Position numbers and translations under genes: made by a program
Notes under the pieces: generated by a model
The model's database searches: none
Told to the model about the DNA's origin: nothing
The model's input: the letters and a program-made list of their open reading frames with translations, nothing else
Shown: one piece after another, positions 28,940 through 37,844 of the stretch
Layout: each line of letters opens with the position of its first letter
How positions within the stretch are numbered: the first letter of the stretch is position 1
NCBI RefSeq assembly: GCF_017573505.1
Contig: NZ_JAGEOJ010000009.1
Span: 62,001 to 126,000, forward strand
DNA from: Actinomadura barringtoniae
GTDB taxonomy: Bacteria; Actinomycetota; Actinomycetes; Streptosporangiales; Streptosporangiaceae
Direction of reading: 5' to 3'
DNA: 64,000 nucleotides

Positions 28940-30706
28940 TTACTTGAGGCCGAGGTTGGCGTAGTCGTACATGCCGGAGTAGCCGTAGTTGATGAACACG
29001 TTCGTCAGCTTCGGGTTCCGGTAGTACAGGTTCTTCGCGTACAGCATCGGGATGATGGAAGCGTCCTCCATCACCGCCTGGTCGATCTTCTGGTAGACCG
29101 CGTTACGGCCCGCCTCGTCCTTGATGGACACGACCTGCTGGAAGTCCTTGGCGATGTCCGGAAGGTCGATGTGCGAGATGTTCGACGAGCCGGTGCCCTT
29201 GAGCGCGCCCGGGTCGGTGATCTGCTGCAGGAAGCCGAAACCGCTCGGGAAGTCGGCCGCCCAGCCGTAGACCATCAGGCCGAGCTGGTTCTTCTGGACG
29301 AACTTCGGGTCGCCGACGACGCCGCCGGTGTAGCCGTCCTCGGGGTAGTTCTTGATGTTGACCGTGATGCCGGCCTTGGCCAGCGAGGCCTTCACCGACT
29401 CGGCGGCCGCCTTCTCCTTGGGCCGCTCGGTGCGGTAGGAGATGTTGGTGGTGAAGCCGTTCGGCTTACCGCACTTGGCCAGGTGCTCCTTGGCCTTGGC
29501 CACGTCGCCCTTGTCACCAGCGGTCTGGTACAGGTTGCCGTAGTCCTTGTAGCCCGGGTTGCTCGGCGGGAGCACGGTGTGCGCGATGTCGCCGCCGGTG
29601 GTGCCACCGTAGGCGTTCTGGTACCCGGTCTTGTCGACCGCGTACTGCACCGCGATGCGGCACTCCTTGTTGTCCAGCGGCGCGACCTGACGGCTGATCG
29701 CGGTGTACCAGAGGAAGCCGGACTTGGGGTTGTCGGCGTTCCCCTTCTTCTCCGAGTCCGTCAGGATCTGCGACCGGGCGGCGGCGTTCACGCCGTTGCC
29801 CTGGACGTCCATGTCGGCGCTGCCGTCGATCTGACGGTTGTCGACCTCGTCCGGGGCGACGCCCAGCTGCACGTCGATGCCGTCGAGCAGCTGCTTGCGG
29901 TTGGAGTCGCTGGTGTCCCAGTTCGGGTTCTTGCTCAGCTTGATCGACTTACCGGGCTCGTAGCTGTCGAGCTTGTACGGGCCGGTGGAGACGACGTGCT
30001 TGGCGTAGTTCACGCCACCGTTGGCGCCGGTGTCGGCGGCCTTCGGGACCGGAGCGGTCTGCGGGATCGTCGCCAGGTAGTCGAACTCGGCGAAGGGCTG
30101 CGCCAGGTGGAAGACGACGGTGTTGTCGTCCGGCGTGGTGACGCCCTTGAAGTTGTCGAGGTTGGAGTCCTTGTACACGCCCTTGTACTTGTTGGGGTTG
30201 TACAGGTACTGCCGGAAGTAGACCGGCCCCTTCTCCATGACCTCGGGCGAGTAGTTCGACCGGGCGACCGCGTACTTGACGTCCTTGGCCGTGACCGGGG
30301 TGCCGTCGGAGAACTTGATGCCCGGACGCAGCTTGTAGGTCCAGGTCTTCAGGTCCTTGCTCGGCTGGCCGAGGCCCGTCGCGAGGTCGGGGGTGATCTC
30401 CAGGTTGCCCTGGCCGCCGACCGACTTGAAGGTCAGCAGCGGGCGCGCGTAGAGACGGCTGAAGTTCCACGCGGTGGCGTAGTACATGTTGCCGGGGTCG
30501 GTCGAGTCGAAGTCCCCCGTGCGCAGCATGTGCAGCTGCCCGCCCTTCTTGTCAGAAGGGTTGACGATCTGCTTGCTGCCCTGGTCGAAGACGCCGCTGC
30601 CGCCTGAGCTGCTGTCATCATCCCCACCGCCGCAGGCGGCGAGCACGAGGGCGGCGCTGACGCCCACCGCCAGAACGGCGGTGCCCCTCCGTGTCGTTCT
30701 CTTCAT
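28940..30706 (-). CDS. Peptide-binding lipoprotein (SBP family 5), operon 2
   Basis: 588-residue lipoprotein. Arg-rich start MKRTTRRGTAV, hydrophobic stretch and lipobox LAAC, then a GGGDDDSSSGG linker. The family-5 domain (GGQLHMLRTGDFDSTDPGN) is only distantly related to the three other binding proteins here, so it likely prefers a different ligand. Encoded between the DppC- and DppB-type permeases; 63 nt from dppC and 81 nt (with hairpin) to dppB. Confidence 0.94.
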   Translation of the reverse strand: MKRTTRRGTAVLAVGVSAALVLAACGGGDDDSSSGGSGVFDQGSKQIVNPSDKKGGQLHMLRTGDFDSTDPGNMYYATAWNFSRLYARPLLTFKSVGGQGNLEITPDLATGLGQPSKDLKTWTYKLRPGIKFSDGTPVTAKDVKYAVARSNYSPEVMEKGPVYFRQYLYNPNKYKGVYKDSNLDNFKGVTTPDDNTVVFHLAQPFAEFDYLATIPQTAPVPKAADTGANGGVNYAKHVVSTGPYKLDSYEPGKSIKLSKNPNWDTSDSNRKQLLDGIDVQLGVAPDEVDNRQIDGSADMDVQGNGVNAAARSQILTDSEKKGNADNPKSGFLWYTAISRQVAPLDNKECRIAVQYAVDKTGYQNAYGGTTGGDIAHTVLPPSNPGYKDYGNLYQTAGDKGDVAKAKEHLAKCGKPNGFTTNISYRTERPKEKAAAESVKASLAKAGITVNIKNYPEDGYTGGVVGDPKFVQKNQLGLMVYGWAADFPSGFGFLQQITDPGALKGTGSSNISHIDLPDIAKDFQQVVSIKDEAGRNAVYQKIDQAVMEDASIIPMLYAKNLYYRNPKLTNVFINYGYSGMYDYANLGLK

Positions 30707-30769
30707 TGTGTTCGCTCTCCCTTTGGAGGTGTGTCGGTCTCGATTACGCGAGGGACAGTGATTGCGGGG

Positions 30770-31765
30770 TCAGCGCGAGGACCTCGGGTCCAGCGCGTCC
30801 CGGAGGCCGTCACCGAAGAGGTTGAAGGCCAGCACGGTGATGAAGATCGCCATGCCCGGGAAGAACATGAAGTGCGGCGCGACCTCGTAGACCTCCTTGG
30901 CCTCGTTCATCATTCCGCCCCAGCTGGGGGTGGGCGGGATGATGCCGACGCCGAGGAAGGACAGCGACGCCTCGAAGATGATGTTGGTCGGGATCATCAG
31001 GGTCGCGTACACGAGGATCGGTGCCCACAGGTTGGGCAGCAGCTCGCGGAACAGGATGTAGGGCGCCCGCGCGCCCATGCTGCGGGCGGCGTCGACGAAC
31101 TCGCGCTCGCGCAGCGACAGCGTCTGCCCGCGGATGATGCGGCCGATATAGGGCCAGCTGAAGAACCCGATCACGAAGATCAGGAAGGCGACGCGCAGGC
31201 CGTTGCCCGAGAGCCCGAACGCGCTGTAGGGGAAGACGCCGACCAGGGCGATCGCGAACAGCAGGAGCGGGAAGGCCAGGAAGATGTCCATGGCGCGGGC
31301 GATGATGGTGTCGACCCAGCCGCCGAAGTAGCCGGCGATGACGCCCAGGGTGACCCCGATGACGACGGCGAGCATGGTCGCCAGGAACGAGATCAGCAGG
31401 GAGTACTGGGCTCCGTGCACGATGCGGGCGAAGATGTCACGGCCCGCCGGCAGGTCAACGCCGAACCAGTGGGAGGCGCTGATGCCCGAGTGCATGAAGC
31501 CGGTCTTCGGCCGCGACAGCGTCGGGTCGATCAGATCGGTGTGCGGCTGGTCGGGGTCGCTCACCAGGAACGGCCCGACGACGGCCATGAGGATCAGCAG
31601 CACCACCATGATGCCGCCGCCCATGGCGACCTTGTCGCGCTTGAGCCGCAGCCAGGCGATCTGCCCGAGCGAGCGGCCCTGGATCGCCTTGCGGTCGATG
31701 CCCGCAAGGACGGCTTCCGGCTGGGCCTCAGCCTCAGAGCCGGTCGCCTCGATCGGTGCGGTCAC
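30770..31765 (-). CDS. Oligopeptide ABC transporter permease (DppC/OppC type), operon 2
   Basis: 331-residue permease, first gene of operon 2. Cytoplasmic N-terminus with QIAWLRLKRDKVAMGG, six helices, the extracytoplasmic HWFGVDLPAGRDIFARIVHGAQYSL segment and the EAA loop REFVDAARSMGARAPYI. GTG 31765 has AGGAGGT 7 nt upstream, a strong site. With the DppB-type protein it forms the channel. Confidence 0.95.
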   Translation of the reverse strand: MTAPIEATGSEAEAQPEAVLAGIDRKAIQGRSLGQIAWLRLKRDKVAMGGGIMVVLLILMAVVGPFLVSDPDQPHTDLIDPTLSRPKTGFMHSGISASHWFGVDLPAGRDIFARIVHGAQYSLLISFLATMLAVVIGVTLGVIAGYFGGWVDTIIARAMDIFLAFPLLLFAIALVGVFPYSAFGLSGNGLRVAFLIFVIGFFSWPYIGRIIRGQTLSLREREFVDAARSMGARAPYILFRELLPNLWAPILVYATLMIPTNIIFEASLSFLGVGIIPPTPSWGGMMNEAKEVYEVAPHFMFFPGMAIFITVLAFNLFGDGLRDALDPRSSR

Positions 31766-32127
31766 GCTCCGTACCTCCTACAGTTCGGCCTGTTCGGCCA
31801 CCCCTCGGCCGACCCGGACATGGCCCGACCGCGGAGATCGTCCGCCGTCGATGCCCGTTACGCCGTGTTTGCTGCTGGGAAACCTAACCCCTCGGCACGA
31901 CTGTCCATCGCGTGAACGGGCGTCTGCTAGTACCCGTTTCTGACTTGTGATCTCGTCGTCATCTGGGGCACACGTGACCTGCACAACACTCCGGACAAAT
32001 CGCCCAGATATTACGTTCGCCCACCGAGTGCTCTGCAAGGAAACAGCGGTCTAGACCGGGAAGCTTTACCGACTTGAGTCCGTTTCGAGATCGATCGTCC
32101 GCAGGTCACCGGGCGTTCACGCAGAAA
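31766..32127 (-). promoter_or_regulatory. Gene-free upstream region of oligopeptide operon 2
   Basis: About 360 bp with no supported gene; short frames here show no coding bias. It is AT-richer than its surroundings. A TAATAT on the minus strand (32014-32009) is a candidate -10, which would give a leader of about 235 nt before GTG 31765; no good -35. Nothing else is recognised. Confidence 0.35.
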
Positions 32128-32168
32128 CGGCGGACCGGACCGCCCTTCCGGGCCGGTCCGATCCGCCG
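32128..32168 (-). terminator. Terminator of the small membrane protein gene
   Basis: Long GC-rich hairpin (arms about 32128-32145 and 32150-32168, one mismatch and one bulge, TTCC loop) 18 nt past the stop at 32186; on the minus strand followed by TTTCTGCG. Confidence 0.75.
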
Positions 32169-32185
32169 TGCGGGTGGCTCGTGCG

Positions 32186-32602
32186 TTACTTGATGCCGCG
32201 GTTGCGGAGGATCTCCTCGATGTCGGCCAGGTCCGGGTCCATGCCCGCCGAGGCGCCGCCCTTCTCGACGGCGCGCTTGGGCCGGCCGCCCTTGGGCGCC
32301 TTCGCCTGCTTGGCGCGCTTGCCCTCCGGGACCTCGCCGTCGGCGCCCGCCCGGCGGCTCAGCATGACCCCCGAGGTCAGGTAGAGCATGACCGCCACGC
32401 CGGCCAGGATGACGCCGGCCCACTTCACAGGGCTGAACGCAAGGTCGGTGATGAACTTGGTGACGCCGGTCATCGCGGCGGCCGCGGGCACCAGGGACAG
32501 GGCCGCCCCGCGCATCCCCGACGCCGCTCCCCTGCGGCGGTAGACGCCCCAGCTGATGAACAGCCCGAGAGCGGTGACGGCGTAACTGATCAGGTCGATC
32601 AT
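32186..32602 (-). CDS. Conserved actinobacterial membrane protein, function unknown
   Basis: 138-residue protein. Three hydrophobic helices (residues 4-20, 29-50, 60-80, the last AGVILAGVAVMLYLTSGVM) precede a basic linker (KRAKQAKAPKGGRPKRA) and an acidic C-terminal segment DLADIEEILRNRGIK. The conserved pieces YRRRG and LAFSPVKWAGV recall a small actinobacterial membrane family that I know only as hypothetical. ATG 32602 follows AAGGGG at 5 nt. It is monocistronic, with its own terminator. Confidence 0.8.
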   Translation of the reverse strand: MIDLISYAVTALGLFISWGVYRRRGAASGMRGAALSLVPAAAAMTGVTKFITDLAFSPVKWAGVILAGVAVMLYLTSGVMLSRRAGADGEVPEGKRAKQAKAPKGGRPKRAVEKGGASAGMDPDLADIEEILRNRGIK

Positions 32603-32756
32603 GCGGGCCCCTTAGTCCGTGCCTCCGTGCTCATCCCATGGTCACACGGTAATCGGGCAAGACCACTCCTCCACACGGAGGATCCCGCCCCTAGGGGCTG
32701 AAACCCAGGTATCAGTACCTCCACCCTCCGCACCCCCCGGACCGACTACGTCAGTA

Positions 32757-33416
32757 TCAGTCCACGAGTGAGACCAGGAAGGGAACGTCGACCTCCGTCA
32801 GCGAGCCGACGATCGTGCGGCCGGGGGCGGGCTCGGGCGGCACGACGCCCGGAACGGCGATCGTCGGGCAGCCCGCGGCGGCGGCCGAGGCCAGGCCGTT
32901 CGGCGAGTCCTCGAGGGCCACACAGCGCCGCGGATCGGCCCCCAGGCGCTCGGCGGCGGTCAGGTAGGGCTCGGGGTGCGGCTTCATGTGCACGACCTCG
33001 TTACCGGCCAGCGTGAGGTCGAAGGCGTCCCGGCCGATCGCGTCCAGCACGGGCTCGACCAGCAGCCGCTGGCTGGAGGTGACCAGCGCGATCGGGATCC
33101 CCGCGTCGCGCACCTCGCACAGCAGCTCCTTGGCGCCCGGCAGCAGCGGCACGTGCGACGACAGCAGCTCGGACATGCCGTCCATCATCCAGCGGCCGAT
33201 CTCCTCCTCCGGGACGTCGGTGCCGGTCTTGGCGACCATGTACGCGGTCGCGATGGCCAGCGACCCGCCGACCAGGTGCGTCTGGTCGGCCTCGGACCAG
33301 GTGCCGCCGAGCCGGGCCATGATGCCCTCCTCGACCTCGAACCAGAGCCGTTCGGAGTCGATCAGAGTCCCGTCCATGTCGCACAGCACGGCCTGCAGTC
33401 GTCCGGCGCCGCTCAC
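32757..33416 (-). CDS. HAD-superfamily hydrolase (beta-phosphoglucomutase-like phosphatase)
   Basis: 219-residue haloacid-dehalogenase phosphatase. Motif I is DMDGTLIDSE (nucleophile Asp13 and Asp15), motif II VTSSQR, the motif III Lys lies in HMKPHPEPYL, and motif IV is ALEDSPNGLASA. A helical cap lies between motifs I and II, as in subfamily I phosphatases that act on small sugar or nucleotide phosphates. GTG 33416 follows GAGGGGG. It lies 100 nt downstream of metH on the same strand, an arrangement I recall in other actinobacteria. Substrate unknown. Confidence 0.93.
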   Translation of the reverse strand: MSGAGRLQAVLCDMDGTLIDSERLWFEVEEGIMARLGGTWSEADQTHLVGGSLAIATAYMVAKTGTDVPEEEIGRWMMDGMSELLSSHVPLLPGAKELLCEVRDAGIPIALVTSSQRLLVEPVLDAIGRDAFDLTLAGNEVVHMKPHPEPYLTAAERLGADPRRCVALEDSPNGLASAAAAGCPTIAVPGVVPPEPAPGRTIVGSLTEVDVPFLVSLVD

Positions 33417-33516
33417 ACGATCCCCCTCGAAAAACCGATCCTTCGGATCTCGAGGTTAGGTGACGGCGCCGGGCGCTGCGAAAACGGCGGGTGCGATCCG
33501 GGTGGACCGGCGGCGA

Positions 33517-36500
33517 TCAGGTGTTGAAGTACTTGGCCTCGGGGTGGTGGACGACCATGGCGTCGGCGGACTGCTCGGGAACCAGCTGGAGCTCCTCCGA
33601 CAGGCTCACGCCGATCCGCTCGGGCTGGAGCAGCCGCACCAGGGTGGCGCGGTCCTCCAGGTCCGGGCAGGCCGGGTAGCCGAAGGAGTAGCGGGCGCCC
33701 CGGTAGCCGAGCTTGAAGAAGTCCTGGACGTCGTCGGCGTCCTCGGCGCCGAACCCGATCTCCGAGCGGATCCGGGTGTGCCAGTACTCCATCAGCGCCT
33801 CGGTGAGCTGCACCGACAGGCCGTGCAGCTCCAGGTAGTCGCGGTAGGCATTCTTGGCGAACAGCTCGCCCGTCGCCTCGGCGATCTTGGAGCCCACGGT
33901 GACCAGCTGGAAGGCGACCACGTCGGTCTCCCCCGACTCGCGCGAGCGGAAGAAGTCGGCCAGGCACAAGTGCCGGTCGCGGCGCTGGCGCGGGAAGCTG
34001 AAGCGCTCCCGGTCCGAGCCGTCCTCGTTGAGGATGACCAGGTCGTTGCCCTCGCTGACGGCCGGGAAGTAGCCGTACACGACCGCGGCCTCGATCAGGC
34101 CCTCGGTCTGGACACGGTCCAGCCACATGCGCAGCCGCGGCCGGCCCTCGGTCTCCACCAGCTCCTCGTAGGAGGGGCCGTCGTCGCCGCGGGAGGGCTT
34201 GAGGCCCCACTGGCCCATGAACGTGGCCCGCTCGTCCAGGAACGCCGCGTAGTCGGCCATCGGGATGCCCTTGACGATCCGGTCGCCGAAGAACGGCGGC
34301 GCGGGCACCTTGTTGTCGGTCGCCACGTCGGACCGGGCGGGCATCTCCTCGGGCTCGGTCACCTTGAGGGTGGCGCCCTTCTTCACCCGGCGCTCGCGCA
34401 GCGGCGGGAGCTGGGCGCCGTCCTCGCCGCGCTTGACGGCCATGAAGGCGTCCATCAGGCGCAGGCCCTCGAACGCGTCGCGGGCGTAGCGGACCTCGCC
34501 CTCGTACAGCTCGGCCAGGTCCTGCTCGACGTAGGCGCGGGTGAGCGCGGCGCCGCCCAGCAGCACCGGCCATTCCGAGCCGAGACCCCGGGAGTTCAGC
34601 TCCTCGAGGTTCTCCTTCATGATGACGGTCGACTTCACCAGCAGGCCCGACATCCCGATCACGTCGGCGCGCTCGTTCTTGGCGGCGTCCAGGATCGAGG
34701 ACATCGGCTGCTTGATGCCGAGGTTGACGACCTCGTAGCCGTTGTTGGACAGGATGATGTCGACCAGGTTCTTGCCGATGTCGTGCACGTCGCCCTTGAC
34801 GGTCGCCAGCACGATCCGGCCCTTGCCGCCGTCCTCGGCCTTCTCCATGTGCGGCTCGAGGTAGGCGACGGCGGTCTTCATGACCTCGGCGCTCTGCAGC
34901 ACGAACGGCAGCTGCATCTGGCCGGAGCCGAACAGCTCGCCGACGGTCTTCATGCCGTCCAGCAGCACGTCGTTGACGATCTCCAGGGCGGGCCGCTCGG
35001 TCAGGCCCTGGTCCAGGTCGGCGTTCAGGCCGTCCAGCTCGCCGTCCACGATGCGGCGCTTCAGGCGCTCCCACAGCGGCAGCGCCATCAGCTCGGCGGC
35101 GCGGTCGGCCTTCATCGCCTTGGTGTCGACGCCCTCGAACAGCTCCATGAACTTGTGGAGCGGGTCGTAGCCGTCCGAGCGGCGGTCGTAGACCATGTCG
35201 AGCGCGACCTTGCGCTGCTCCTCGGGGATCCGCGCCGTCGGCAGGATCTTGGAGGCGTGCACGATCGCCGAGTCGAGCCCGGCGTCCACGCACTCGGCGA
35301 GGAACACCGAGTTCAGCACGATGCGGGCGGCCGGGTTCAGGCCGAAGGAGACGTTGGACAGGCCGAGCGTGGTCTGCACGTCCGGGTAGCGGCGCTTCAG
35401 CTCGCGGATCGCGTCGATGGTCTCGACGGCGTCGCGGCGCGACTCCTCCTGGCCGGTGCCGATGGTGAACGTGAGGCAGTCGATGATGATGTCGCCGACG
35501 CGGATGCCCCAGTTGCCGGTCAGGTCCTCGATCAGCCGGGAGGCGATCTCGACCTTCTTGTCGGCGGTGCGGGCCTGGCCCACCTCGTCGATGGTCAGCG
35601 CGATCACCGCCGCGCCGTGCTCCTTGATCGAGGGCATCAGCCGGGCCATCCGCGAGTCGGGCCCGTCGCCGTCCTCGTAGTTGACCGAGTTGATGACCGC
35701 GCGGCCGCCGAGCATCTCCAGGCCGGCGACGATCACGTCGGTCTCGGTGGAGTCCAGCACGATCGGCAGGGTCGCGGCGGTGGCGAAGCGGAAGCCGAGC
35801 TCCTTCATGTCGGCGACGCCGTCGCGGCCGACGTAGTCGACGCACAGGTCGAGCATGTGGGCGCCGTCGCGGGCCTGGTCGCGCGCGATCTTCACGCAGT
35901 CGTCCCAGCGCTCCTCCAGCATCGCCTCGCGGAACGCCTTGGAGCCGTTGGCGTTGGTCCGCTCGCCGATCGCCAGGTAGGAGGTGTCCTGGCGGAACGG
36001 GACGTGCTGGTAGAGCGAGGCGGCACCGGCCTCGGGACGCGGGCGGCGGTCGGCGATCTCACGGCCGCGCACCCGCTCGACGACCTGGCGCAGGTGCTCG
36101 GGCGTCGTGCCGCAGCAGCCGCCGACCAGGTTCAGGCCGAACTCGCGGGTGAAGGTGTCGTGCGCGTCGGCCAGCTGCCCGGGGGTGAGCGGGTAGTGGG
36201 CGCCGTCGGCGGTCAGCTCGGGCAGGCCCGCGTTCGGCATGCACGACAGGCCGATGCGGGCGTGCCGGGCCAGGTAGCGCAGGTGCTCGCTCATCTCGGC
36301 GGGACCGGTCGCGCAGTTCAGCCCGATCAGGTCGAGCTCCAGCGGCTCCAGCGTGGTGAGCGCGGCGCCGATCTCCGACCCCATGAGCATGGCGCCGTTC
36401 TGCTCGATCGTGACCTGGCCGATGAGGACGGTGTCGACCCCGGCGGCCGTGATCGCGCGTTTGGCGCCGATCAGCGCGGCCTTGGCCTGCAGCAGGTCCT

Positions 36501-36993
36501 GGCAGGTCTCGACCAGCACGGCCTGCGCCCCGCCGGCGATGAGGCCCTCGACGTTGCGCTGGTAGGCGTCGCGCAGCGTCGCGAACGGCACGTGCCCGAG
36601 GGTCGGCAGCTTGGTTCCGGGGCCGACCGAGCCGATCACCCAGCGCGGCCGGTCGGGCGTCGACATCGCGTCGGCGACCTCGCGGGCCAGCCGCGCGCCC
36701 GACTCCGACAGCTCCTCGATGCGCTCGGTGATGTCGTACTCGCCGAGGTTGCCGAAGTTGGCGCCGAAGGTGTTGGTCTCGACGCAGTCCACGCCGGCGT
36801 CGAAGTAGGCCTGGTGCACCGAGCGCACGATGTCGGGCCGGGTCACGTTCAGGATCTCGTTGCAGCCCTCGTGACCCTCGAAGTCCTCCAGGGTGGGGTT
36901 GCGGTCCTGGAGCATCGTCCCCATTCCCCCGTCGGCCACGACGACGCGCTGTTTGAGGGCCTGGCGGAGGGACTCTGGAGTGGGTGAGCTCAT
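33517..36993 (-). CDS. metH: Cobalamin-dependent methionine synthase MetH
   Basis: 1158-residue enzyme that transfers a methyl group from methyl-tetrahydrofolate to homocysteine through cobalamin. Order: homocysteine domain (residues 1-310) with zinc Cys in GLNCATG and GGCCGTTPEH; pterin-binding domain (about 330-600, ERTNANGSKAFREAM); B12 cap and B12-binding domain with the cobalt-ligand His in VKGDVHDIGKN near residue 735; C-terminal SAM-dependent reactivation domain (ALMEYWHTRIRSEIG, GYRGARYSFGYPACP). ATG 36993 is preferred over TTG 37002 because TAGGGT lies 8 nt upstream. I found no B12 riboswitch in the 5' region, though a small inverted repeat lies there. Confidence 0.98.
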   Translation of the reverse strand: MSSPTPESLRQALKQRVVVADGGMGTMLQDRNPTLEDFEGHEGCNEILNVTRPDIVRSVHQAYFDAGVDCVETNTFGANFGNLGEYDITERIEELSESGARLAREVADAMSTPDRPRWVIGSVGPGTKLPTLGHVPFATLRDAYQRNVEGLIAGGAQAVLVETCQDLLQAKAALIGAKRAITAAGVDTVLIGQVTIEQNGAMLMGSEIGAALTTLEPLELDLIGLNCATGPAEMSEHLRYLARHARIGLSCMPNAGLPELTADGAHYPLTPGQLADAHDTFTREFGLNLVGGCCGTTPEHLRQVVERVRGREIADRRPRPEAGAASLYQHVPFRQDTSYLAIGERTNANGSKAFREAMLEERWDDCVKIARDQARDGAHMLDLCVDYVGRDGVADMKELGFRFATAATLPIVLDSTETDVIVAGLEMLGGRAVINSVNYEDGDGPDSRMARLMPSIKEHGAAVIALTIDEVGQARTADKKVEIASRLIEDLTGNWGIRVGDIIIDCLTFTIGTGQEESRRDAVETIDAIRELKRRYPDVQTTLGLSNVSFGLNPAARIVLNSVFLAECVDAGLDSAIVHASKILPTARIPEEQRKVALDMVYDRRSDGYDPLHKFMELFEGVDTKAMKADRAAELMALPLWERLKRRIVDGELDGLNADLDQGLTERPALEIVNDVLLDGMKTVGELFGSGQMQLPFVLQSAEVMKTAVAYLEPHMEKAEDGGKGRIVLATVKGDVHDIGKNLVDIILSNNGYEVVNLGIKQPMSSILDAAKNERADVIGMSGLLVKSTVIMKENLEELNSRGLGSEWPVLLGGAALTRAYVEQDLAELYEGEVRYARDAFEGLRLMDAFMAVKRGEDGAQLPPLRERRVKKGATLKVTEPEEMPARSDVATDNKVPAPPFFGDRIVKGIPMADYAAFLDERATFMGQWGLKPSRGDDGPSYEELVETEGRPRLRMWLDRVQTEGLIEAAVVYGYFPAVSEGNDLVILNEDGSDRERFSFPRQRRDRHLCLADFFRSRESGETDVVAFQLVTVGSKIAEATGELFAKNAYRDYLELHGLSVQLTEALMEYWHTRIRSEIGFGAEDADDVQDFFKLGYRGARYSFGYPACPDLEDRATLVRLLQPERIGVSLSEELQLVPEQSADAMVVHHPEAKYFNT

Positions 36994-37001
36994 GGTGTCC
37001 A

Positions 37002-37007
37002 ACCCTA
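37002..37007 (-). promoter_or_regulatory. Putative -10 for leaderless metH
   Basis: TAGGGT on the minus strand, 8 nt before ATG 36993, no Shine-Dalgarno. Confidence 0.45.
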
Positions 37008-37033
37008 TCCGGGCTCACTCGCGAACCCCTAAA

Positions 37034-37052
37034 GCGTCCGTATGGCGGACGC
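37034..37052. repeat. Inverted repeat upstream of metH
   Basis: GCGTCCG-TATGG-CGGACGC, 27 bp upstream of the metH -10, where an activator or repressor could bind. No regulator family is recognised. Confidence 0.4.
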
Positions 37053-37166
37053 ACATCTCTGCGTTCCCTGGCGGGTGAGCGACGCGTGAGACGCCCGTCA
37101 CGTTGCGGAACGAGTTCCCTCGTGACGGATGGGTCATCAGACCGATAACGTTCCCCTCTGCAACTA

Positions 37167-37178
37167 CTTACCGGTAAG
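37167..37178. repeat. 12-bp palindrome covering the Shine-Dalgarno of the universal stress gene
   Basis: CTTACCGGTAAG, a perfect palindrome whose right half forms the AAGG of the ribosome-binding site of the gene at 37186. Confidence 0.5.
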
Positions 37179-37185
37179 GAGCGGC

Positions 37186-37644
37186 ATGAGCGCGTACCGC
37201 ACCATCCTCGTCGGCACCGACGGCTCGGAGACCTCGTTCCTGGCTGTCGACCGGGCCGCGCAGCTGGCGGCCGCCACCGGCGGCAGGCTGCTGCTGGCGT
37301 CGGCGTACCACCCCATGCCCACGCGTGAGCGGCTGAGCGCCGCCGACCGCCTGGGCGACCTGTCCTACAAGGTGCAGGGCTCCAACCCCGCCGAGGACGC
37401 GCTGCGCGCGGCCCGCGAGCGGGCGGTGGCGGCCGGCGCCAAGGAGATCGAGGAGATCGCCGTCGAGGGCGACGCGGTCGACGTCATCTCCAAGATCGCG
37501 GGCGACCGTTCGGCCGACCTCGTCGTGGTCGGCAACCGGGGCCTGAACAGCCTGGCCGGGCGCCTGCTCGGCTCGGTCCCGGCCAACCTTTCGCACCGTT
37601 CACCCTGCGACATCCTGATCGTCCACACCACGGGCGGGAAGTGA
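37186..37644 (+). CDS. Universal stress protein (UspA family)
   Basis: 152-residue single-domain Usp. Starts MSAYRTILVGTDGSETS, with the ATP-binding signature near the C-terminus (VVGNRGLNSLAGRLLGSV, then LSHRSPCDILIVH), so it is of the nucleotide-binding type that dimerises and modulates stress responses. ATG 37186 has AAGGAG 4 nt upstream, embedded in a perfect palindrome. It is divergent from metH. A longer frame to 37129 has no start signal. No gene follows in the 200 nt to the PAC2 gene. Confidence 0.93.
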   Translation: MSAYRTILVGTDGSETSFLAVDRAAQLAAATGGRLLLASAYHPMPTRERLSAADRLGDLSYKVQGSNPAEDALRAARERAVAAGAKEIEEIAVEGDAVDVISKIAGDRSADLVVVGNRGLNSLAGRLLGSVPANLSHRSPCDILIVHTTGGK

Positions 37645-37844
37645 GGTAAGCGAGCGGCCAGTGACCCAATCGTGATGGCCCTGGCGGCCGCCCGGCCCCC
37701 GGCGCGGGTCTGGGCGGCGGAACGGTGGGGTAGGTCAATCTCAGGACGTAGGCTGACAGCCACCGTTCATGATCGGGCCCCGGACCCCCCGGGAATGACG
37801 GCCCGCTCGGTGATGCTGTACCCGACGTCGGAAGGAGGCAGCGC

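Noticed and set aside
33460..36987. Very long open frame (over 1,100 codons) antisense to metH
   Set aside because: It mirrors metH exactly, its translation is Val/Leu/Asp/Gly-biased with no domain, and such frames arise from the strong G/C third-position bias.
36994..37128. Cobalamin or SAM riboswitch ahead of metH
   Set aside because: The -10 lies 8 nt before the start codon, leaving no leader, and no B12-box-like sequence was seen.
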